A DNA stretch of 18,104 nt from DAOTVD01 sp034437075 (GTDB taxonomy: Bacteria; Chloroflexota; Anaerolineae; Aggregatilineales; J027). The notes under the pieces are model-generated. The model was not told the DNA's origin, made no database searches, and saw nothing but the letters and a program-made list of their open reading frames with translations. This document shows, one piece after another, positions 13,974-18,104 of this stretch. The stretch lies in the NCBI GenBank assembly GCA_034437075.1, contig DAOTVD010000110.1:1-18104 (forward strand), read 5' to 3'. Made by a program: the position numbers and the translations under genes. Each line of letters begins with the position of its first letter. Positions within the stretch are counted from its first letter, which is position 1.

Positions 13974-14693
13974 CTAGCGCGGCCAAAAAAACCGTGTGGC
14001 AGCCAGGATGAACACGCCACTGAGCACGCCCCAGGGCACCAGCCCCAAGAACTCTACCCAGTCATAGCGCTGAAGCATGGGGCTGGCCAGTTCGCCATTG
14101 TAAAAATAGAAACATTGGAACGTCCCGCCCACGGTATATTCATCTTGGCGATTATTAAAAAGGCGGTTGGCTTGGTAGGGTTCTAATTGCCAAGGGACGT
14201 TGGCTTGGTAGTTCAAGCGTTGTTGGTCGCCCACGGCGTCCCAGCCCAGCACTTCGCAAGTGGTCGGTTCGGCATTCAACCCCACGCCCAACAGTGTGCT
14301 GAATTGTTCTACCACGATATAGGCAATGCTCAGGCCGAAAAGTAATAGCGCCACATGGAAGGAAATGGCGCTGCTATGTCGTTTGCGGCTCTGGGGGCGA
14401 GAAAAACTGGCTTGCCAGGCGGCCCAATCGGGTTCGGGGCGCGGTGCGGGCCCCCAAGGGCGGGGCGTTTCACCTAATACATATTGGGCGCGTTGTTGGG
14501 GGTCACTCAGCACGCTGTAGGCTTCTACGACTTCGCGAAAGCGTTCGGCGGCGTCTGGCTCTTGCGAGACATCGGGATGATAGCGCCGGACTTTTTCGCG
14601 GTATGCACGCTTGATCTCCTCGGTGGAGGCATCGCCGGGGACATCCAGAATGGCGAAGTAATCCGGCTTATTCGTCGCGCGTACCGTAGACAT
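13974..14693 (-). CDS. Membrane-anchored J-domain protein
   Basis: The 239-residue protein has an N-terminal J domain (about 10-72: DYFAILDVPGDAS ... YHPDVS ... VLSDPQQRAQYVL) with HPD at 39-41, so it should stimulate DnaK. A Pro/Trp-rich linker (78-105) follows. One transmembrane helix spans about 109-129, then a loop of about 80 residues (130-211) with two Cys (146, 194), then a second helix at about 213-233. The J domain is expected in the cytosol and the loop outside, where the Cys pair may form a disulfide. It has no Gly/Phe region or zinc fingers, so it is not a general DnaJ. Its start overlaps the end of hrcA by 26 bp, implying co-translation. The loop domain is not recognised. Confidence 0.88.
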   Translation of the reverse strand: MSTVRATNKPDYFAILDVPGDASTEEIKRAYREKVRRYHPDVSQEPDAAERFREVVEAYSVLSDPQQRAQYVLGETPRPWGPAPRPEPDWAAWQASFSRPQSRKRHSSAISFHVALLLFGLSIAYIVVEQFSTLLGVGLNAEPTTCEVLGWDAVGDQQRLNYQANVPWQLEPYQANRLFNNRQDEYTVGGTFQCFYFYNGELASPMLQRYDWVEFLGLVPWGVLSGVFILAATRFFWPR

Positions 14694-15723
14694 CCTGCAT
14701 CATCGCACTCATCACCGTAGAAACATAGCGGACTGTGCTAATCGCGCGTCCGTAGCGCATGCGGGTGGGGCCTAGTACGCTGATGGCGCCCCCAATATGG
14801 CGCGTGCCATAGCGCCCGATTACAATGCTCAAATCGCTAATTTCCTCGAAGCGGCCTTCGCCACCCACCAGCACTTTGACCTCGTCGCTGGGGTCGTGCC
14901 AGGCTTCGCTCAGGATGTTGTACAGCAGCGGCTTTTCATCCAGGATGTGTAGGGCTTGTTGGGCGCTGTCGCCTTCGTTGAATTTGTCCAGCACATCCCC
15001 AAAGCCGTACCAGTGAATAGCGAAGCGCTCGGCATTTTCGGCTTCGCTCATGACTTCGGCCACGAGTTCGAGCGTATCTTGCGCCAGGTCATCGTGCAGC
15101 ATGGCGGTTTTGTGGCGCACCCCGGCGGCGTTTTCGCCGGCGGCCACGTCGTTAATCATGGCGGCCACTTGCGAGAGCCGTTCTTGGTCGGCTTCTTGCG
15201 AGAGCGTGAGCATTTGCTGGGATAGCTCGCCGCCTTCGAGCACCAGCACCAGCAACACGACCTGCCCATGCATGCCGATGAGTTGCAAATGCTTAAAGCG
15301 CGGCGTCAGGGCGCGCGGCTCGGTGACGACGGCGGTGGCGTTGGTGGCCCGCACCAGGATGGCCGCAGCGGTTTTCATCCATTTTTGGATGTCGCGCGCC
15401 ACGGCGGCGAATTCTTCGCGGATGCGCTCTTGTTCGGGGATCGACAGGCTATTTTCTTCCAGCAGCTGCTGCACAAAGTAGCGGTAGCCTTCTTCGGTGG
15501 GGATGCGCCCGGCGGAGGTATGCGGCGCGCGCACCATGCCGAGTTGCTCTAGCATGACCACTTCGTTGCGCACGGTCGCGCTGCTAACCTTTAGGTCGTG
15601 GTCATCCACCAATTGCTTAGAGCTCACGGGTTGGGCGTCTTGAATGTAGGTGCGAATCAAGGCGCCAAGGATTTTTAGCTGCCGATCCGTAAGGTGTGGG
15701 TGGCTGTAGGCGTCTTTACTCAT
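14668..15723 (-). CDS. hrcA: Heat-inducible transcription repressor HrcA
   Basis: HrcA represses chaperone operons by binding CIRCE operators, and heat or lack of GroE activity releases it. The chosen start is ATG 15723 (MSKDAYSHPHLTDRQLKIL), giving 351 residues, the usual family length. A longer reading from 15795 would run through the divergent trxA promoter. The N-terminal winged helix includes VSSKQLVDDHDLKVSSATVR and ends at SAGRIPTEEGYRYFV, the typical HrcA segment. The middle dimerisation domain and the C-terminal IGRYG ... GPTRMRYGRAIS are conserved. No Shine-Dalgarno precedes the ATG, and a -10-like sequence lies only 8 bases upstream, so a leaderless mRNA is possible. It is the first gene of the heat-shock block and overlaps the J-domain gene. 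Confidence 0.95.
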   Translation of the reverse strand: MSKDAYSHPHLTDRQLKILGALIRTYIQDAQPVSSKQLVDDHDLKVSSATVRNEVVMLEQLGMVRAPHTSAGRIPTEEGYRYFVQQLLEENSLSIPEQERIREEFAAVARDIQKWMKTAAAILVRATNATAVVTEPRALTPRFKHLQLIGMHGQVVLLVLVLEGGELSQQMLTLSQEADQERLSQVAAMINDVAAGENAAGVRHKTAMLHDDLAQDTLELVAEVMSEAENAERFAIHWYGFGDVLDKFNEGDSAQQALHILDEKPLLYNILSEAWHDPSDEVKVLVGGEGRFEEISDLSIVIGRYGTRHIGGAISVLGPTRMRYGRAISTVRYVSTVMSAMMQDVYGTRDE

Positions 15724-15730
15724 AGATAAC

Positions 15731-15779
15731 AATTTAGCATGCTTGGTAGCGGTTGCAAAGACATTCATCGTGTTACAAT
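15731..15779. promoter_or_regulatory. Divergent hrcA/trxA promoter with degenerate CIRCE-like inverted repeat
   Basis: For trxA, TTGCAA (15753-15758) and an extended -10 TG-T-TACAAT (15771-15779) are spaced by 15 bases. For hrcA on the minus strand, the same self-complementary TTGCAA could serve as -35, with TAAATT (15736-15731) as -10 at 16 bases. Between them lies TTAGCATGC (15734-15742), 8 bases, then GGTTGCAAA (15751-15759). Compared with CIRCE (TTAGCACTC-N9-GAGTGCTAA) the halves match at 7 of 9 and 6 of 9, with a spacer one base short. Confidence 0.4.
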
Positions 15780-15803
15780 CGAGGCTATCAGGCAACCATA
15801 AAC

Positions 15804-15810
15804 AAGGAGA
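15804..15810 (+). promoter_or_regulatory. Ribosome binding site deciding the trxA GTG start
   Basis: AAGGAGA lies five bases before GTG 15816. The in-frame ATG at 15753 lies upstream of the -10 element and is rejected. Confidence 0.8.
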
Positions 15811-15815
15811 ACACC

Positions 15816-16145
15816 GTGGGTAATCATACCGTCGAGGTCACCAAAGAATCGTTTCAGGAAGAAGTGCTGGGTGCCGAGACGCCCGTGCTGGTCGATTTCT
15901 GGGCCGAATGGTGTGGCCCGTGTAAGATGATCGCGCCGATTGTCGATGAACTGGCCAGCGAACACCAGGGCGCTCTGAAGGTCGCCAAATTGGACGCCGA
16001 CGCGCACCAGGAAGTCTTAATGCAATATGGCATCATGGGCATTCCGACGCTGATTCTGTTCAAGGGTGGCCAAGAAGTCGAGCGGATTGTGGGGTATAAG
16101 CCCAAAGAAGACCTGCTCGCGAAGATTCAGCCCCACCTGAACTAA
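15816..16145 (+). CDS. trxA: Thioredoxin
   Basis: This 109-residue thioredoxin reduces disulfides in cytosolic proteins using electrons from thioredoxin reductase. The active site WCGPCK is at about 32-37, preceded by VLVDFWAE and followed by MIAPIVDELA. The conserved cis-Pro is in the segment GIMGIPTLILFKGG, and the C-terminal GYKPKEDLLAKI completes the fold. The length is typical. The start is GTG 15816, set by AAGGAGA and by the promoter at 15753-15779. It is divergent from hrcA with 92 bp between them, which suggests joint control of redox and heat stress. A good terminator follows at 16188. Confidence 0.96.
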   Translation: MGNHTVEVTKESFQEEVLGAETPVLVDFWAEWCGPCKMIAPIVDELASEHQGALKVAKLDADAHQEVLMQYGIMGIPTLILFKGGQEVERIVGYKPKEDLLAKIQPHLN

Positions 16146-16187
16146 GGCACACCTCGCGCGGGCCCGCCCCGTGATATTGCCAACCTG

Positions 16188-16222
16188 ACGCCCTGCGCCT
16201 TTCCATCTGCGAGGGCGTTTTT
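16188..16222 (+). terminator. Rho-independent terminator of trxA
   Basis: ACGCCCT (16188-16194) pairs with AGGGCGT (16212-16218). Beyond a one-base bulge, CGC and GCG extend the stem, and the right arm runs into TTTTT (16218-16222). Confidence 0.82.
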
Positions 16223-16272
16223 GGTTTACCTGCCCAGCGGCGGGCCGTTATAATAGAATCGTAACTACCCAG

Positions 16273-16405
16273 CCCTCACCCCAACCCCTCTCCCAAACGG
16301 GCTTTCAGCCCTGGGAGAGGGGCAAGAAGTGTCGGTTTCGGGTCGTTTTCCCCCTCTACCAGCCGCAAAGCGGCGTTTGGGAGAGGGGGATTAAGGGGGT
16401 GAGGG
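16273..16405. repeat. Multi-hairpin GC-rich intergenic repeat (MITE/REP-like)
   Basis: Outer arms CCCTCACCCC (16273-16282) and GGGGTGAGGG (16396-16405) enclose two hairpins. The first pairs CCCCTCTCCCA (16285-16295) with TGGGAGAGGGG (16312-16322). The second pairs CCCCCTCT (16350-16357) with GAGAGGGGG (16381-16389), with a smaller GCCGC/GCGGC stem inside. The plan resembles the 175-bp MITE (outer arms plus two hairpins), but the sequence differs and no clear target duplication is seen. It fills most of the gene-free stretch between the trxA terminator and the kinase promoter. Confidence 0.7.
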
Positions 16406-16412
16406 GGAAGAA

Positions 16413-16441
16413 TTGGCATAGCCTGAGCAGTTACATAGAAT
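16413..16441 (+). promoter_or_regulatory. Probable sigma70-type promoter of the two-component genes
   Basis: TTGGCA (16413-16418), a 17-base spacer, then TAGAAT (16436-16441), starting 8 bases after the hairpin repeat. Further AT-rich sequence (TATATATTTATTTTATAC) lies up to 16463. Transcription would begin near 16448. Confidence 0.55.
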
Positions 16442-16487
16442 CAATATATATTTATTTTATACGCCAGAGCGAGCCTTTAGAGATTAC

Positions 16488-17153
16488 ATGTCTGCTCAAA
16501 CCAATACAATATTGTCTGTTTTAGAAGCTGAACTAAACCGCATCGTCCTGGATATTCATGATGGCCCGGTGCAAAACTTATTCGCGGCGCTGTCGTTGCT
16601 CACGCAATTGCAGCACGATTTGGATCAACACCCCGATGACGAACGCCTGAGCGCGCAGCTTCAGCAAGTGTCCGAGATTATCGAAAGCACGTTGCGCGAG
16701 ATCAAATTTTTCTTGGGCACCTTTCGCTCGCCCGGCTTTCGGGATCGCCCGCTTAAGCGCTTGGTGCATAGCCTGGTGATGCAACATGAAGATTGGACGG
16801 GGCAAACCGTTGAGCTAGACGCGGACGACCTGCGCGCGGATGTCGCGCTGCTGACGAAAATCGCGCTATACCGCATTTTGCAAGAAGCCCTCTCCAATGG
16901 GTATCGCCACGCCGCCACCGATTACCAATATGTGCGGCTCTGGAGCGAAGACGACTTGGTGTGTTTAGAAGTGCGCGACGATGGCCAAGGTTTCGACCCG
17001 CCCGATTTGAGCGCGGATGACGAAGCCCTGAACGAGCGGCATATCGGCCTGCGCGGTATGCGCGACCGGATTCACCTGGTGGGGGGCGAATTCGCCCTGC
17101 ACAGCACACGCGGCCAGGGCACCACCATCCTGGTAAAGGCCCCCGCGCTATGA
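16488..17153 (+). CDS. Soluble sensor-less histidine kinase, NarL/HisKA_3 class
   Basis: The 221-residue kinase consists only of a dimerisation/phosphoacceptor helix pair and a catalytic domain. The H-box is LDIHDGPVQNL with phospho-accepting His24. The N-box Asn137 is in ILQEALSNGYRHA, the G1 box is RDDGQGFD (163-170), and the motif GLRGMRDRIHLVGG precedes the final G-rich GQGTTI. There is no transmembrane helix, PAS, GAF or other sensor domain, so the signal must come through a partner protein or metabolite. It should phosphorylate the response regulator whose ATG overlaps its TGA (ATGA, 17150-17153). The Shine-Dalgarno is weak (AGAG about 6 bases upstream). Confidence 0.92.
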   Translation: MSAQTNTILSVLEAELNRIVLDIHDGPVQNLFAALSLLTQLQHDLDQHPDDERLSAQLQQVSEIIESTLREIKFFLGTFRSPGFRDRPLKRLVHSLVMQHEDWTGQTVELDADDLRADVALLTKIALYRILQEALSNGYRHAATDYQYVRLWSEDDLVCLEVRDDGQGFDPPDLSADDEALNERHIGLRGMRDRIHLVGGEFALHSTRGQGTTILVKAPAL

Positions 17154-17803
17154 CCGACGGTGCGCCGATTCGCGTTATTTTGGCCGACGACCATGCTTTG
17201 TTGTTGCAAGGTTTGCAAGGACTCATCGAGAAAAACGCCGATATGGAAGTCGTGGCCACTGCCGAAGATGGCGCGGGGCTGCTGGAAATCTTGCACGAAA
17301 ACCCCGCCGATGTGCTGGTGCTGGATGTGCAAATGCCCTATAACGGCCTGGTCGTGTTGGAAGAAATCCGCACGCGCGATATTCCCATTAATGTGCTGGT
17401 ATTGACGGCATTTAGCGACGGCGAAACAGTCCAGCGTGCTATTGAACTCCATGCGGAAGGCTTCGCCCTGAAGACGGAATCCCCCAGCCAGACCATCGAA
17501 GCGATTCGGCAGGTGGCCCAGGGGCGCATGGTCTTTCCGCAAGCGGCTCAGCGCTGGCTACAGCGTTATTGGCGCGGTCAGCGCACGTTTACGGATATGC
17601 TTTCGGTGCGCGAGCGGGAGGTGCTGGGCCTTTTGGCGCGCGGCCTGACCAATCAGGAAATCGCCGACGAACTGAACGTTAGCGAGAATACCGTGCGTTT
17701 TCATCTGAAGAACGTGTTTTCTAAGCTGGGCGTTACCAATCGCACCGAAGCCGTCGCCTGGTATTTCACCTATAGCAGCAATCCGGGAAACCCACTGCCC
17801 TGA
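17150..17803 (+). CDS. Response regulator, NarL/LuxR type
   Basis: The 217-residue DNA-binding regulator is paired with the kinase by a 4-bp overlap. The receiver domain (about 7-120) has the acidic pocket ADDH (12-15), phospho-accepting Asp59 in LVLDVQMP, Thr86 in VLVLTAF and Lys108 in ALKTES. After a linker (VAQGRMVFPQAAQRW), the LuxR-type helix-turn-helix covers about 148-210: LSVREREVLGLLARGLTNQE, IADELNVSENTVRFHLKNVF, SKLGVTNRTEAVAW. All residues for phosphorylation are intact. Its target genes cannot be read from the window. The downstream hairpins at 17841-17912 may help end its transcript. Confidence 0.95.
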   Translation: MTDGAPIRVILADDHALLLQGLQGLIEKNADMEVVATAEDGAGLLEILHENPADVLVLDVQMPYNGLVVLEEIRTRDIPINVLVLTAFSDGETVQRAIELHAEGFALKTESPSQTIEAIRQVAQGRMVFPQAAQRWLQRYWRGQRTFTDMLSVREREVLGLLARGLTNQEIADELNVSENTVRFHLKNVFSKLGVTNRTEAVAWYFTYSSNPGNPLP

Positions 17804-17840
17804 GCCTATGTATTATCCACTGACGTTACGCAGCCTTCTT

Positions 17841-17912
17841 CAAGGGGCTGAAGCCCCTTGTTAAGTGGCCACGAAAGGTCACTATAAGTTAACAAGGGGT
17901 TTTAACCCCTTG
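17841..17912. repeat. Double-hairpin repeat downstream of the response regulator
   Basis: CAAGGGGC (17841-17848) pairs with GCCCCTTG (17853-17860), and CAAGGGGTT (17893-17901) pairs with AACCCCTTG (17904-17912). The inner arms also pair with each other: CCCCTTGTTAA (17854-17864) and TTAACAAGGGG (17889-17899), extended by AGTGGCC/GGTCACT with a wobble. Two alternative folds are therefore possible. There is no T-run, so it is a repeat or weak terminator and not a classic intrinsic terminator. Confidence 0.65.
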
Positions 17913-17920
17913 GATTCTAA

Positions 17921-18095
17921 GGCTTTTCCAGAAAAATAATTACCCCTCCCCAGCCCCTCCCCGAATTCAGGGAGGGGCTATTATGCGCACGAGTAAGTTC
18001 TCCCCCCGAATTCGGGGGGAGCTAGAGGGGGGTAAAATCAAGCCGGTATCCTTTTCGACAAAAGCAAGCGGCATAGTTAAATACTTGGAAAAGCC
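17921..18095. mobile_element. MITE copy 2, identical to copy 1, TAA target duplication
   Basis: All 175 bases match 6217-6391 in the same orientation. The ends are GGCTTTTCCA (17921-17930) and TGGAAAAGCC (18086-18095), and the flanks are TAA on both sides (17918-17920 and 18096-18098). The different flanking triplets at the two copies show independent insertions at T-A-rich triplets and not one long duplication. It lies 8 bases after the double-hairpin repeat. Confidence 0.88.
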
Positions 18096-18104
18096 TAAGT
18101 GAGT

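Noticed and set aside
13945..13976. T-rich run after the J-protein gene as a terminator
   Set aside because: No convincing stem precedes the T-run on the minus strand; part of it fits better as promoter spacer before grpE.
14730..14760. GTGCTAA-like CIRCE half inside hrcA
   Set aside because: It lies within the coding sequence and has no inverted partner at the right distance.
15724..15795. N-terminal extension of HrcA by 24 residues
   Set aside because: It would run through the divergent trxA promoter, and HrcA proteins normally begin shortly before the LTDRQ-type segment.

Overview
The window looks like a chromosomal segment of a moderately GC-rich bacterium, most likely Chloroflexota (Anaerolineae-like). 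That placement is an inference. It rests on an archaeal/eukaryote-type prolyl-tRNA synthetase with a zinc-type C-terminus, an HrcA-controlled grpE-dnaK-dnaJ set, a TPR membrane protein with an Ala/Thr/Pro-rich tail, tandem AIM24-family genes, and many GC-rich hairpin repeats between genes. No rRNA, tRNA or CRISPR array was recognised.

Layout. Bases 1-506 (minus) hold the N-terminal part of a TPR/transmembrane protein that runs off the left edge. Bases 577-2010 (minus) hold a two-gene unit: a single-pass membrane protein of unknown function and a monoacylglycerol-lipase-like hydrolase. Divergent from it, 2171-5439 (plus) carries ATP-dependent phosphofructokinase followed by three tandem AIM24/TIGR00266 paralogs, closed by a strong intrinsic terminator. 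A small unknown gene (5765-6217) follows, and its stop codon lies exactly at the edge of a 175-bp MITE. Bases 6492-7703 (minus) encode a four-domain S1 protein with a structured leader. Divergent from it is proS (7903-9351), which converges on the next operon with a 3-bp gap.

Bases 9355-15723 (minus) form a heat-shock gene block in the order hrcA, membrane-anchored J-domain protein, grpE, dnaK, dnaJ, ABC ATPase. Several joints are very tight: hrcA and the J-protein gene overlap by 26 bp, and dnaJ and the ABC gene are 2 bp apart. HrcA would repress the block, GrpE/DnaK/DnaJ form the core chaperone machine, and the membrane J protein could recruit DnaK to the membrane. Divergent from hrcA is trxA (15816-16145), whose promoter shares a short region with hrcA that holds a degenerate CIRCE-like inverted repeat.

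The right end carries a soluble NarL-type histidine kinase and its LuxR-type response regulator (16488-17803, ATGA overlap), bracketed by hairpin-rich repeats. One of these, at 17921-18095, is base-for-base identical to the MITE at 6217-6391; both copies have a 10-bp terminal inverted repeat and a 3-bp TTA/TAA target duplication. The features most worth following up are this MITE family, the AIM24 triplet, the S1 leader, and the membrane J protein inside the HrcA cluster.
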